The notes: generated by a model from the letters alone, not told the origin. A DNA stretch of 64,000 nucleotides from Rhodophyticola sp017644125 (GCF_042140125.1 NZ_CP159473.1), one strand, 5' to 3'. Positions 23,216-32,904 are shown, counted from the stretch's first letter. Numbers and translations are program-made.

Positions 23216-25630
23216 TCAGCCTCGCATGCGGGCGCCATCGGCGTCAAAAAGCGGTGTGGTGATCAGCCGGGCGGGGCGCATATCGCCGAGGATCTCGATC
23301 TCCACCTCAAGCCCGTCTTCGGCGCGGGCGGTCGGAACGAAGCCGAGGGCGATGGATTTACCCGCGTGGTGGGAGTAGCCGCCGGAGGTGCAGAACCCCT
23401 GCACGCTGCCATCCAGCCAGATCGGTTCATAGGCGTTCACATCCGCGTCGGCGGCGTCCACCTCGAAGGCGCAGAGCTTGCGCGCCGGGCCCGTCGTCCG
23501 CTCGGCCTCGGCGGCGGCGCGGCCGATGAAATCCGCGGGCTTCCCGAAGCTGATGAACCGGTCGAGCCCGGTTTCCGCCGGGGTGTAGTCCGGTGAATAC
23601 TCCCGAAGCCAGGAGCCGAAGAACTTGTCGAGCCGGAGTGACATCATCGCGCGCATGCCGAAGGGGCGGAGCCCGAAGGCCTGCCCCGCCTGCCAGAGCA
23701 GATCCCAGAGTGCGCGGTGTTCCATCGCATCGACATAGATTTCATAGCCGAGATCGCCGGTATAGCTGACGCGCTGGACAAGTGCGGTGGAAAGCCCGAG
23801 CGGGAGCGTTTTGACATCCATGAAGCGAAACGCCCCGGCGCCGACATCGGCGCGGGTCACCTCTTGCAGGAGCGCGCGCGCATTCGGCCCCGCAATCTGG
23901 AAGCCGGTTCTGGTATCGGAGACGTTGCGTACATGAACATCGCCCTCCAACCAGTTCTCGAACCAGCGTAAATGGTAATCCTGTGCGCCATAGCTCGCGG
24001 TCAGCTGGAACTCCGTCTCCGACAGGCAGGAGATCGTAAAATCGCCGATCAGCCGGCCGTTCCGGTTCAGCATCGGGGTGAGAGACAGGCGGCCCGGCGC
24101 GGGCACGCGGCCCGCCATGACCCGGTCGAGCCAGCCGCGCGCGTCCCGCCCGGTGACCAGATATTTGCCGAAATTCTGCAACTCGTTGATGCCGACGGCC
24201 TCCCGCACGGCTTTGACCTCCCGCGCGGTGGCCGCTAAGGCATTGGACCGGCGGAAGGACGGGGTCTCGTACCGGGCTTCGCCCTCTTCGGCGAAGTAGT
24301 TCGCAACCTCCAGCCCGTATTGCTGCCCCCAGACGGCGCCCATCCGGTCGAACGCGTCGTAAAGCGGTGTCGTGCGAAAGGGCCGGGCGGCGGGCAGTTC
24401 CTCGTTGGGATAGGCGACGGAAAAGCGGTTCCGGTAGTTCTCGATCACCTTCGGCAGGGTGTAGCCGGGCGTGAGGATGCGGCCGAAACGGGCGACATCC
24501 ATGGCGAAGACATCGCGGTCGGGCGTGCCATCGACCATCCATTGCGCCAGCGTCAGCCCCACGCCGCCACCCTGGCTGAACCCGGCCATGACGCCGCAGG
24601 CCGACCAGTAATTGCGCAGGCCCGGCACTGGGCCGACCAGCGGGTTCCCATCGGGGGCGAAGGTGAAGGGCCCGTGGATCACGGATTTCACCCCGGCGGT
24701 TTCGAGGATGGGGAAACGTCTATAGGCAAAGGCGATGCTGTCTTCGATCTTGTCGAAATCATCTGGCAGCAGTTCATGGCCGAAGCTCCAGGGCGTGCCG
24801 TTCACCGCCCAGGGCTTGCAGGGCTGCTCGTAAAAGCCGATGCAAAGCCCGCGCCCCTCCTGGCGCAGATAGCTTTCGCCGGCGGGGTCCATCACATGGG
24901 GATGTTCGGTGGCGCGTTCGTAGATCTCGGCGATCTCGTCGGTCACGATATACTGGTGCTCCATCGGGTGGAGCGGCAGATAGACGCCCGCCATGGCCCC
25001 CACTTCGCGGGCCCAGAGACCGGCGGCATTGACCACATGTTCGGCATGGATCGTGCCCTTTTCGGTGACCACATCCCAGGTACCATCCACACGAGGATTG
25101 GTTTCCAACACCTTGCAATGCGTGGTGATTTCCGCGCCGCCCATCCGTGCCGCCCGGGCGTAGGCATGGGTGGTGCCGGACGGGTCAAGATGGCCGTCCA
25201 GCGGGTCGTAGAGCGCGCCGAGGATCCCGTCGATATTGGTGATGGGGGCGACCTGTTTGATCTCTTCGGGGCCGAGGATCTCGGTCTCCAGCCCCATGAA
25301 GCGATGCTTGGCGCGCTCCGCCTTCAGCATGTCGAAGCGTTCCTGCGTGTCGGCCAGCGTCACGCCGCCCACATGGTGCAGCCCGCAGGAGAGGCCCGTC
25401 AGCTCCTCCAACTCGCGATAGAGCCGGATCGTATAGCCCTGAAGGGCAGCCATGTTGGTATCGCCGTTCAGGGTGTGAAACCCGCCCGCGGCATGCCATG
25501 TGGACCCCGAGGTCAGGTCCGAGCGTTCCAGAAGCATCACATCCGACCAGCCCAGTTTGGTCAGATGGTAGAGGACCGAAGCGCCGACGACACCGCCGCC
25601 GATAACGCAAACCCGGGTGGTGGTGTTCAT
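23216..25630 (-). CDS. Dimethylglycine/sarcosine dehydrogenase-like FAD oxidoreductase
   Basis: An 804-residue protein with a DAO-type FAD domain followed by FAO_M and GcvT-like folate-binding domains, the layout of dimethylglycine and sarcosine dehydrogenases. The FAD loop VCVIGGGVVGASVLYHL begins at about residue 7. The motif SGSTWHAAGG supplies the histidine at the position where these enzymes link FAD covalently. The C-terminal half has the aminomethyltransferase-like segments FQIAGPNARALLQEVT and SYTGDLGYEIYVD, which would hand the methyl carbon to tetrahydrofolate. The ATG at 25630 directly precedes the FAD strand. It stands alone, divergent from the DUF2254 gene. It probably demethylates an N-methylated amine such as dimethylglycine from glycine betaine; the exact substrate is open. 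Confidence 0.85.
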   Translation of the reverse strand: MNTTTRVCVIGGGVVGASVLYHLTKLGWSDVMLLERSDLTSGSTWHAAGGFHTLNGDTNMAALQGYTIRLYRELEELTGLSCGLHHVGGVTLADTQERFDMLKAERAKHRFMGLETEILGPEEIKQVAPITNIDGILGALYDPLDGHLDPSGTTHAYARAARMGGAEITTHCKVLETNPRVDGTWDVVTEKGTIHAEHVVNAAGLWAREVGAMAGVYLPLHPMEHQYIVTDEIAEIYERATEHPHVMDPAGESYLRQEGRGLCIGFYEQPCKPWAVNGTPWSFGHELLPDDFDKIEDSIAFAYRRFPILETAGVKSVIHGPFTFAPDGNPLVGPVPGLRNYWSACGVMAGFSQGGGVGLTLAQWMVDGTPDRDVFAMDVARFGRILTPGYTLPKVIENYRNRFSVAYPNEELPAARPFRTTPLYDAFDRMGAVWGQQYGLEVANYFAEEGEARYETPSFRRSNALAATAREVKAVREAVGINELQNFGKYLVTGRDARGWLDRVMAGRVPAPGRLSLTPMLNRNGRLIGDFTISCLSETEFQLTASYGAQDYHLRWFENWLEGDVHVRNVSDTRTGFQIAGPNARALLQEVTRADVGAGAFRFMDVKTLPLGLSTALVQRVSYTGDLGYEIYVDAMEHRALWDLLWQAGQAFGLRPFGMRAMMSLRLDKFFGSWLREYSPDYTPAETGLDRFISFGKPADFIGRAAAEAERTTGPARKLCAFEVDAADADVNAYEPIWLDGSVQGFCTSGGYSHHAGKSIALGFVPTARAEDGLEVEIEILGDMRPARLITTPLFDADGARMRG

Positions 25631-25740
25631 GAGGCTCTCCGTTTCGTAATGTGGTGCAGGGTTGCGCCCGGCGCAGCCGCGCGGCAAGTCGAAAGGCGAC
25701 ATTTGAGGTCGTAATTCTTGGGGAAAGTGATCGGGCCGGA

Positions 25741-27006
25741 ATGGTGATTTCTCTGATACGCCGCCTGCGGCAGTTTTCGCGCCGCATCTATGTGCGGGTG
25801 ACGCTTTATGCGGTGCTGAATGTTGTGGCGCTGGTGGTGGCCACGCTTCTTGGGCCGATCATCCCCGCCAGCCTGGGCCGGCTGATCGGCGCCGACGCGG
25901 TCGACACGATCCTGCAGGTGATCGCGACTTCGATGCTGGCGGTCGTCACCTTCTCGCTGACGATCATGTCGAGCGCGTTTGCCCGCGCGGCGGGGCAGTG
26001 GACCCCGCGCAGCCACATGCTGATGCGGGAGGACACGGTCACCCATTCGGTTCTCGCAACATTTCTGGGCGCCTATCTCTATGCGCTGATCGCGATCATT
26101 CTGCGGGCGGCGGACCTGTTCGGCGAACGCGAGATGGTGGTGGTCTTCGGGATGACGATGGTGGTCATCGCCTCGATCGTCTGGTCGATCATCCGCTGGA
26201 TCTCCCATCTGGAAGGGCTGGGCAGCCTTCAGGTCACCGCCCGGCGGCTGGAGGTGCGCGCCGTGAGGGCCGTGGCGCAGGCGGTGGAACAGCCCGCCCA
26301 GGGCGCGAACCGCCTGACCGATCCCGCAGGCACGATCCCGCGCGACGCGGTGCCGGTTCATGCCGGAGATGCCGGTTATGTGCAGCAGATATTCGAGGCG
26401 GAGTTGCAGGATCTGGCCGCCGCGCAGGAGGCGCGGATCTATGTGGCGCGCCCGGCCGGGGCCTATGTGCAGCGGGGCGACGTGCTGGCGCTGGTGGCGG
26501 GTACGACGCCCGATGAGGAGATGGTGGAGGCGGTGCGCGCGGCGATCCCGGTCAGCGATGTGCGCAGTTTCGACCATGATCCGGTTTTCTGCGTCACCGT
26601 GCTGTCCGAAATCGCCACCCGCGCGCTGTCGCCGGGGGTGAACGACCCGGGCACGGCCATCGATATCCTGCATCGGCTGTCCCATGTGATCGGCGATGCG
26701 GTGCCATCGAAGGAGCCCGACACCCCCGAGCATGACCGGGTCTGGATCGAGCCGTTGATGCCGGAGGAGCTGTTCTACGCCAGTTTCGATCCGATCGCGC
26801 GCTGTGCGAATGAGGCGGTGGAGGTGCATCTGGCGCTCCAGAGCAGCCTTGCCGATATCGTCCGGATCGGTCACCCGGCCGTGGCGGCCGCCGCGCGGGA
26901 GGCGGCGCTGCGGTGCCTTGCACGCGCCAATGGCGCGCTTGAAAATGACGGCGACCGGGAGCGGCTGGCCGCGGCGATGTCGATCAGGGAGGCAGCCGCG
27001 TCATAG
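25741..27006 (+). CDS. DUF2254 family membrane protein
   Basis: A 421-residue membrane protein that fits the DUF2254 family. Four hydrophobic segments fall in the first 160 residues (about 18-38, 55-75, 100-121, 132-152), and a soluble domain of about 250 residues follows. The soluble part contains PVHAGDAGYVQQI, a GDVLALV element like biotinyl/lipoyl-type beta hammerheads, and ALSPGVNDPGTAIDILHRL, the most conserved stretch of the family. The function is unknown; transport or mechanosensing has been suggested from topology only. The ATG at 25741 is used. Divergent from the dehydrogenase and convergent with the CorC gene. Confidence 0.8.
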   Translation: MVISLIRRLRQFSRRIYVRVTLYAVLNVVALVVATLLGPIIPASLGRLIGADAVDTILQVIATSMLAVVTFSLTIMSSAFARAAGQWTPRSHMLMREDTVTHSVLATFLGAYLYALIAIILRAADLFGEREMVVVFGMTMVVIASIVWSIIRWISHLEGLGSLQVTARRLEVRAVRAVAQAVEQPAQGANRLTDPAGTIPRDAVPVHAGDAGYVQQIFEAELQDLAAAQEARIYVARPAGAYVQRGDVLALVAGTTPDEEMVEAVRAAIPVSDVRSFDHDPVFCVTVLSEIATRALSPGVNDPGTAIDILHRLSHVIGDAVPSKEPDTPEHDRVWIEPLMPEELFYASFDPIARCANEAVEVHLALQSSLADIVRIGHPAVAAAAREAALRCLARANGALENDGDRERLAAAMSIREAAAS

Positions 27007-27040
27007 CGGGCAGGCGGCCTTTCCGAGGCGCCCGACCCGT

Positions 27041-28339
27041 TCAGAGCTTGCGGATCTTGAGCTGGGTCAGGCGGTTCTGTTCACGCGCGGCCACCTCGAA
27101 GCGGAACCCGTGGAAACTGAAACACTGCCCCTCGACAGGGATCGACTGCGCTTCGTGAATGACCAGACCGGCCACCGTATTGGCCTCCTCGTCAGGCAGC
27201 GTCCAGTCGGTGGCGCGGTTCAGGTCCCGGATCGTCATGCCGCCATCGACCAGATAGTTCCCGTCCGGGCCCTGTGTCAGGTTGATCGTCTCTTCCACGT
27301 CGAATTCGTCGGTGATCTCGCCCACGATCTCTTCGAGGATATCCTCCAGCGTGATCAGGCCCTGCAACGCGCCGTATTCATCCACCACGAGGGCGAAATG
27401 CGTATGGCGGCGCAGGAACTGGCGCATCTGGTCGTCCAGCGTGGTGGTTTCCGGCACGAAATAGGGCTTCATCGCCACTTGCGCGATATCGAACTCGCCA
27501 AGGCCCGGCGCGTCGTCGCCGCGCATCAGCCGGTCCATCGCGCGCAACAGATCCTTGGCGTGGATCAGGCCGATGATGTTTTCCTGTTCGCCGCGATAGA
27601 CGGGCAGGCGGGTGTGGGGCGATTGCAACGCCTGGCTGAGGATCTGCTCGGGGTCGGCATCGGCGTCGATCATCTCGATCGCGGAGCGGTGGAGCATGAT
27701 CTCCTCCACCGTGCGGTCGCCCAGATCGAGCGCGCCAAGAAGACGGTCGCGGTGTTCCTTGCCCACCGCGCCTTCGGAATGGCCAAGGGTGATGGCGCCC
27801 GCAATTTCCTCATGCACGCTGAGCACCCTGCTATCAGGGTCGGTCTGCACCCCGAAGACGCGCAGGACGCCCCGGACCAGAACCTGAACCATGCGCACCA
27901 CCGGCGAAAACAGCAAGATGACGACACGGATCACCGGCGACACCCGCGCGGCGGCGGTTTCGGCATTGGTGATGGCGTAGGTTTTCGGCAGCACCTCGGC
28001 GAAGATCAGCACCAGCAGGGTCATCACCAGCGTCGCCAGCGCCACGCCGCTTTCGCCGAAGACGCGGGTGAAGAGCGCGGTCGCCAGAGAGGCCGCGAGG
28101 ATATTGACCAGATTGTTGCCAAGCAGGACCGATCCGATCAGCCGCTCGCTGTCTTCGGTCAGATGGAGTGCCCGCTCGGCGCCCTTGTTGCCCCGGTCGG
28201 CCTGCGAGCGCAGCTTGCCCCGCGACGCGGCGGTCAGCGCCGTTTCGGAGCCGGAGAAGAAGGCGGACAGCACCAGAAGGCCGATGATCGCAGCGGCGGT
28301 GGTCCAGAAAGCTGTGTCCAGAAGGGGGGTCTCGTCCAT
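27041..28339 (-). CDS. CNNM/CorC/HlyC family transporter with CBS domains
   Basis: A 432-residue protein with an N-terminal DUF21/CNNM membrane domain of 3-4 helices (SAFFSGSETALTAASRGKLR, then NNLVNILAASLATALF), a tandem CBS pair (about residues 215-345, including VVDEYGALQGLITLEDILEE) and a C-terminal CorC_HlyC domain. Members are linked to magnesium or cobalt efflux and membrane integrity; the hemolysin name is historical. It follows xerD on the same strand across 108 bases, so it may be the last gene of that operon. Confidence 0.9.
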   Translation of the reverse strand: MDETPLLDTAFWTTAAAIIGLLVLSAFFSGSETALTAASRGKLRSQADRGNKGAERALHLTEDSERLIGSVLLGNNLVNILAASLATALFTRVFGESGVALATLVMTLLVLIFAEVLPKTYAITNAETAAARVSPVIRVVILLFSPVVRMVQVLVRGVLRVFGVQTDPDSRVLSVHEEIAGAITLGHSEGAVGKEHRDRLLGALDLGDRTVEEIMLHRSAIEMIDADADPEQILSQALQSPHTRLPVYRGEQENIIGLIHAKDLLRAMDRLMRGDDAPGLGEFDIAQVAMKPYFVPETTTLDDQMRQFLRRHTHFALVVDEYGALQGLITLEDILEEIVGEITDEFDVEETINLTQGPDGNYLVDGGMTIRDLNRATDWTLPDEEANTVAGLVIHEAQSIPVEGQCFSFHGFRFEVAAREQNRLTQLKIRKL

Positions 28340-28447
28340 GAGCAGGTTATGGGGTGCGGATGCGGGTTCTTCAAGAGCGGCGTTTGGCGCGGAGCGGCGG
28401 GTGTTGCATGGCCGAAGCGGGCCGGTTTCGCGCCCGGCGGCCCGGCG

Positions 28448-29398
28448 CTATCGCGGGCGGGGCTTCGCCAGCGGATGATGGTCGAACACGAGGGATTTCA
28501 GCCGCTCGTCCAGCACATGGGTGTAGATCTCGGTGGTGGAGATATCCGCATGGCCCAGAAGCGTCTGGATCGAGCGGAGATCGGCCCCGCCGGCCAGCAG
28601 ATGCGTGGCAAAGGCGTGGCGGAGCGTGTGGGGCGTCACGTCGCCCGGCGGGATGCCGGCGGCCACCGCGATTTCCTTGACCAGCGTGAAGAACCGCACC
28701 CGGGTGACATGGCCGGATTTCCCGTGCGAGGGGAACAGGAAGCGGGAGACGGGCGTGCCGGTTTCGTCCGCCTTGCGGTCCTCCTCGGCGTCGCGATGCT
28801 CAAGCCATGCCGCAAGTGCCAGCCGGGCCGGCGGCGACAGGGGCACCATGCGTTCCTTGCCGCCCTTGCCCTTGATCAGCAGGACCTGTGGGTCGCCCCG
28901 CGCGGCGGAGACCGGCAGCGAGATCAACTCGGTGACCCGCATCCCGGTCGCATAGAGCATCTGCATGAGACAGGCGTTTCGCAGCCGGTCGCCGGGGCTG
29001 CGGCCATGGGTTTCGGCGGCGTCGAGCAGCCGGTCCACCTGGTCCACCGTCAGGGTTTTGGGCAGGCGTCTGTCCCGGCCCGGCCCCTTGATCAACTGGG
29101 CCGGATTGTCGGAGCGCAGCCCCTCTTCATAGGCGAAGCGGTAAAGCTGCTTGATGGAGGAGAGCCGCCGGGCGCGTGTGGCGCGCGCCATCCCCCGGGC
29201 ATCGAGCGCGGTCAGATAGGCTTCGATATCGGCGCGCGTGGCAGAGAGCAGGTCGGTGTCGCGCAGGCCGAGAAAGCGGCGGAAATCATCCAGATCGCGG
29301 GTATAGGCCAGTTGTGTGTTGCGGGCCGCGTTCAGTTCGGCGGCCTGCGCCTCGATGAAGGACTGGATCCAGCGCGTATCCTGCAGGGCGTCGGCCAT
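28448..29398 (-). CDS. xerD: Tyrosine recombinase XerD
   Basis: A 316-residue tyrosine recombinase that, with XerC, resolves chromosome dimers at dif under FtsK control. An N-terminal SAM-like core-binding domain (about 1-105) precedes the catalytic domain with Arg154 (ATGMRVTEL), a lysine in LIKGKGGKER, His257 and Arg260 (PHTLRHAFATHLL), His283 (LLGHADISTT) and the nucleophile Tyr292 (IYTHV). Length and housekeeping context argue for XerD rather than a phage or island integrase. One base separates it from the upstream exported-protein gene. Confidence 0.92.
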   Translation of the reverse strand: MADALQDTRWIQSFIEAQAAELNAARNTQLAYTRDLDDFRRFLGLRDTDLLSATRADIEAYLTALDARGMARATRARRLSSIKQLYRFAYEEGLRSDNPAQLIKGPGRDRRLPKTLTVDQVDRLLDAAETHGRSPGDRLRNACLMQMLYATGMRVTELISLPVSAARGDPQVLLIKGKGGKERMVPLSPPARLALAAWLEHRDAEEDRKADETGTPVSRFLFPSHGKSGHVTRVRFFTLVKEIAVAAGIPPGDVTPHTLRHAFATHLLAGGADLRSIQTLLGHADISTTEIYTHVLDERLKSLVFDHHPLAKPRPR

Positions 29399-29399
29399 C

Positions 29400-30917
29400 T
29401 CAGGTCCGGTCCAGGATCAGGAGTTGCAGGGCCGCCCGGCGCGCCGTGTCCTCCAGCCCGAGGGCGCGGAACAGGCGCAGCGCATCGGCGATGTCATCCA
29501 CATCTCCGGTGCCGTCGCCAAGGGTGCGCGCGGCGCGTAGCAACGCCTCCCCGGTGCGCCCGAGTGTCAGGAGCCGGGTGAACCGCTCGGGCGGGGTGAC
29601 ATCCGCGAAGGCCACGGCCACAGCGGCGGTCACGGCATCGGACCGGGTCGGTGGCGTCCCCGGCGCCTCCCCCCGGGCGATGGCGAAAAGGCGCCGCTCA
29701 TAGGCGTCCTGCGGGACCGCGCCCTGTGCCACGGCCTCGTAGAGCGGCGACAGGAGCCCGACGCGGCGGGCCAGCATCGCGGCCTCCCCGGTCAGCGGCA
29801 GACGGAGCAGGCGGTCGGCATAGAGCCTTGCGAACGGCACCTCCAGCCCGACCTGCTGCATCGCGGCCCAGACCTGGGGCAACCGCGTGGTCACGGCCAC
29901 CGGATCGCCCGCCAGAAGTGCCGCATCGAAGGCCTGAAGTGCGGCCACCCGGTCCCACACCCCGCCAGAGGCGGCCGGAACCCGCGCGGTGTAGATGACC
30001 AGCCATTCCTCCGGCTCGATTGCGCCGGAGCGCATCAGGCGTTCGGCGGCGTCAAGCTGCGCCCGCCAGCCCGCCAGATCGGCCAGATCCGCATGGGCGA
30101 AGGCCAGCGGCAGGCCGGTCGAGGGCGGGCGTTCGCCAAGGGAAATCAGCATCTGGTAATGCAGCGGCGTTATCTCGGCGGGAACCGGCAGGGGCGGCTC
30201 CCCCTCGAACAGTTCCGGATCGAGAAAGCGGGCGATCAGATCGGCCTCTGCCGTGGTGATGTAGCCAAGCGCCTCGCCGGTGCCGAGCGAAAGCGCGGCA
30301 GCGGGCCAGTCTCCGCTTCGCGCAAGGCAGAAGATGCGCGCCGGGAATGTGGGCGCGATGTCGGGACTTGCCCGCATCGCGGCGCAGGCCCGGTCGGCCT
30401 GACCGGTCAGCAGGCTGACATCGAACCAGCGGCGGAACACGCGCGGGTCGGAGGGCCCGGCCCGTTCCATCAGCGCCCGCGCCGGTGCCAGGGCGCCGCG
30501 GCCCAACAGCAGATCCAGCCGGGCCAGAAACAGCACCGCGTCGGTGCCTGCGTCGCGGGGCGGATCAAGCTCGGCCAAGGCCAGTTGCTGGGTAAAGCCG
30601 AGAATGGCGGGCAGCCCCTCGGCGGGTTGAGAGAGCAACAGGCGCGCCAGCGTCTCGGGCGCGCTGTCGGCCCAGAGATCCGGCGGCAGACCGGTGCTTG
30701 AAAACGGCAGAATGCCTACTGCGTCGAGCCGCACCTGCCCAAGCGGCATCACCGTGATCGTCTGCGGCGCGGCCGATGTGGCGACATTGGCATGGGGCCG
30801 TGTGATCGTGTCGGAGAGCCAGTCCGGCCCGGAAAACGGCGCGTCGGTACTCTCGGTCTGGGCCAGCGCCGGAGCGCCCGCCAGAGCCAGCGCGCAAAGG
30901 GCCGCCCTAATCCGCAT
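29400..30917 (-). CDS. Exported uncharacterised alpha-helical protein
   Basis: A 505-residue protein with a signal peptide (residues 1-19, ALCALALAGAPALAQ). After a conserved-looking DAVGILPFSSTGLPPDLW segment (about 64-82), the rest is rich in short amphipathic alanine/leucine helices, a tetratricopeptide- or Sel1-like layout without clear repeat signatures. It probably acts in the periplasm. The gene overlaps the 44-residue membrane peptide by 11 bases upstream and is followed one base later by xerD, so the three are likely cotranscribed. I do not recognise the family well enough to name a function. Confidence 0.7.
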   Translation of the reverse strand: MRIRAALCALALAGAPALAQTESTDAPFSGPDWLSDTITRPHANVATSAAPQTITVMPLGQVRLDAVGILPFSSTGLPPDLWADSAPETLARLLLSQPAEGLPAILGFTQQLALAELDPPRDAGTDAVLFLARLDLLLGRGALAPARALMERAGPSDPRVFRRWFDVSLLTGQADRACAAMRASPDIAPTFPARIFCLARSGDWPAAALSLGTGEALGYITTAEADLIARFLDPELFEGEPPLPVPAEITPLHYQMLISLGERPPSTGLPLAFAHADLADLAGWRAQLDAAERLMRSGAIEPEEWLVIYTARVPAASGGVWDRVAALQAFDAALLAGDPVAVTTRLPQVWAAMQQVGLEVPFARLYADRLLRLPLTGEAAMLARRVGLLSPLYEAVAQGAVPQDAYERRLFAIARGEAPGTPPTRSDAVTAAVAVAFADVTPPERFTRLLTLGRTGEALLRAARTLGDGTGDVDDIADALRLFRALGLEDTARRAALQLLILDRT

Positions 30918-31041
30918 CGAGGACCACCGGCTGGGTTATCTCCCGCGTTTCGGGAATGATCAGACCGGAATAGGAATAGCCCACCAGCGCCAGCACCGCC
31001 AATAGTACCAATACAGCCAAAAGCTTGATCAACCGCCCCAT
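30907..31041 (-). CDS. 44-residue membrane peptide upstream of the exported protein
   Basis: A small gene starting MGRLIKLLAVLVLLAVLALV, with a single membrane segment (about residues 4-22) followed by GYSYSGLIIPETREITQPVV and an acidic end, LDAD. Topology is probably N-in with a short periplasmic tail. It overlaps the start of the 505-residue exported protein by 11 bases, which implies coupled translation. It is divergent from aroK. Codon use matches its neighbours. Function unknown. Confidence 0.7.
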   Translation of the reverse strand: MGRLIKLLAVLVLLAVLALVGYSYSGLIIPETREITQPVVLDAD

Positions 31042-31142
31042 TTATGCCCTTCGTTTTTACTTGTCTTATCGGCGTTTGCCGCCGCTTCACTTTCACTATA
31101 AGCCTTTTCGGGCGGAATTACGCCAGCCTGGAGGACACTTTT

Positions 31143-31715
31143 TTGACAATGGGCGAAACCATGCCAAAGGGCCGGTTGCGATTGGCCAGAACGGTTGTTC
31201 TGGTGGGCATGATGGGTGCCGGCAAGACCGCGATCGGCCGCGCGCTGGCGGGCCGCCTGGGGGTGGATTTGCAGGATTCCGATGCCGAGATCGTGGAGAG
31301 CGCGCGGATGTCGATCGCCGAGATTTTCGAGCGCGACGGCGAGGCGTTTTTCCGCGAGAAGGAAGCGCAGGTGATCGCGCGGCTGCTGGAGAGCCCTCCT
31401 TGTGTCCTGTCCACCGGCGGCGGGGCGTGGTTGTCGGAGGAGAACCGGGAGATGATCTCGGCGCGCGCCGCCGTCATGTGGCTGGAGGCGGATCTGGATC
31501 TGCTCTGGCAGCGGGTGCGGCACAAGAACACGCGGCCCCTGCTGCAGACGGAAAATCCGCGCGCCACGCTGGCCGGTTTGCTGAAGGCGCGCACGCCCGC
31601 CTATGCCACCGCCGCGATGAAGGTGAAGGTCGAGCCTGCCTGGTCCATCACGCGGACGACCGACGAGGTTCTGGCGCGGTTGCTGGCCGAAGGCGTGGTG
31701 GAGGCGGCGGGATGA
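31143..31715 (+). CDS. aroK: Shikimate kinase
   Basis: Phosphorylates shikimate in the fifth step of the shikimate pathway. The P-loop reads VLVGMMGAGKTAIGRALA near residue 18; the substrate-binding DSDAEIV, the FREKEAQV segment and the Walker B-like STGGGAWL follow, and RPLLQTENP lies in the lid. With the TTG at 31143 the protein has 190 residues; GGAGG at 31129-31133 is nine bases upstream, an ideal spacing. The ATG at 31149 is the alternative, 15 bases from the same site. It overlaps aroB by four bases. Confidence 0.93.
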   Translation: MTMGETMPKGRLRLARTVVLVGMMGAGKTAIGRALAGRLGVDLQDSDAEIVESARMSIAEIFERDGEAFFREKEAQVIARLLESPPCVLSTGGGAWLSEENREMISARAAVMWLEADLDLLWQRVRHKNTRPLLQTENPRATLAGLLKARTPAYATAAMKVKVEPAWSITRTTDEVLARLLAEGVVEAAG

Positions 31716-32830
31716 GCGTGGATACGGTGCGGGTTGCCATGGACGCGCGGGCCTATGACGTGCGGATCGGGCAGGGTCTGATCGGCCGGGCGGGGGCCGA
31801 AATCGCGCCGGTCCTGTCGCGGCCGAAGGTCTGGGTGATCACGGAGGAGACCGTGGCCGGGCTGCATCTGGCCGCCCTGCGCGCCGGTCTGGCCGCCGAA
31901 GGCGTGGAGATGGAGGCGCTGAGCCTGCCCCCGGGGGAGGCCACCAAGAGCTGGCAATATCTGACCCGCGTTGTCGAATGGCTGCTGGAGCAGAAAGTCG
32001 AGCGGCGAGACATGGTGGTGGCCTTCGGCGGCGGCGTCATCGGTGATCTGGTGGGCTTTGCGGCGGCGATCCTGCGGCGCGGCGTGCGTTTTGTGCAGGT
32101 GCCGACAAGCCTTCTTGCGCAGGTGGACAGTTCCGTCGGCGGCAAGACCGGGATCAACACGCGCCACGGCAAGAATCTGGTGGGTGCCTTCCATCAGCCG
32201 GCATTGGTGCTGGCCGATATCGATGTGCTTGGTACCCTTGCGGCGCGGGACTTTCTGGCCGGTTACGGCGAGGTGGTGAAATACGGGCTGCTTGGGGATG
32301 CCGCGTTTTTCGCCTGGCTGGAAACGAACGGTCCGGCGCTGGCCGCGGGCGATATCGGGGTGCGGCAGCAGGCGGTACGCCATGCGGTGCAGATGAAGGC
32401 CGATATCGTCGCCCGTGACGAGATCGAGCAGGGAGAGCGCGCGCTCCTCAATCTCGGCCACACCTTCTGCCATGCGCTGGAGGCGGCAACGGGCTATTCC
32501 GAGCGGTTGCTGCATGGCGAGGGCGTGGCGATCGGCTGTGCGCTGGCCTTCGATCTCTCGGCCCGCATGGGGCTTTGCGCGCAGGAGGAGCCGAGCCGTG
32601 TGCGGGCCCATCTGGCGAACATGAAGATGAAGCGAGACCTGTCTGATATTGCGGGCGAATTGCCGGATGCCGATGGCCTTCTGGCACTGATGGCGCAGGA
32701 CAAGAAAGTCGTGGATGGGCATCTGCGCCTGATCCTGGTCCGCGGTATCGGAGAGGCTTTCGTGACGGCGGATGTGCCACCTGATCTGCTGCGCGGCGTG
32801 CTGTCCGAAGCGCTGTCCGCGCGGGGCTAG
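31712..32830 (+). CDS. aroB: 3-Dehydroquinate synthase
   Basis: A 372-residue enzyme that cyclises DAHP to 3-dehydroquinate using NAD and a divalent metal. Family motifs: VVAFGGGVIGDLVGFAAA, the PTSLLAQVDSSVGGKTGIN active-site segment, GYGEVVKYGLL, the metal-binding LNLGHTFCHALE and HGEGVAIGCALA. The ATG overlaps the aroK stop, giving a coupled aroKB pair as in many proteobacteria. Convergent with gpt. Confidence 0.96.
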   Translation: MSVDTVRVAMDARAYDVRIGQGLIGRAGAEIAPVLSRPKVWVITEETVAGLHLAALRAGLAAEGVEMEALSLPPGEATKSWQYLTRVVEWLLEQKVERRDMVVAFGGGVIGDLVGFAAAILRRGVRFVQVPTSLLAQVDSSVGGKTGINTRHGKNLVGAFHQPALVLADIDVLGTLAARDFLAGYGEVVKYGLLGDAAFFAWLETNGPALAAGDIGVRQQAVRHAVQMKADIVARDEIEQGERALLNLGHTFCHALEAATGYSERLLHGEGVAIGCALAFDLSARMGLCAQEEPSRVRAHLANMKMKRDLSDIAGELPDADGLLALMAQDKKVVDGHLRLILVRGIGEAFVTADVPPDLLRGVLSEALSARG

Positions 32831-32904
32831 AGGCGCGTTACGGGCGGCAGGGAAAGAGGCATCGGACGGGCGCTCAGTAACCCGCGCATCACTCCGGTCG
32901 AGCG

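Noticed and set aside
28448..29398. Tyrosine recombinase as sign of a prophage or genomic island
   Set aside because: It has XerD length and motifs, lies in a housekeeping operon and is not next to a tRNA or phage genes.
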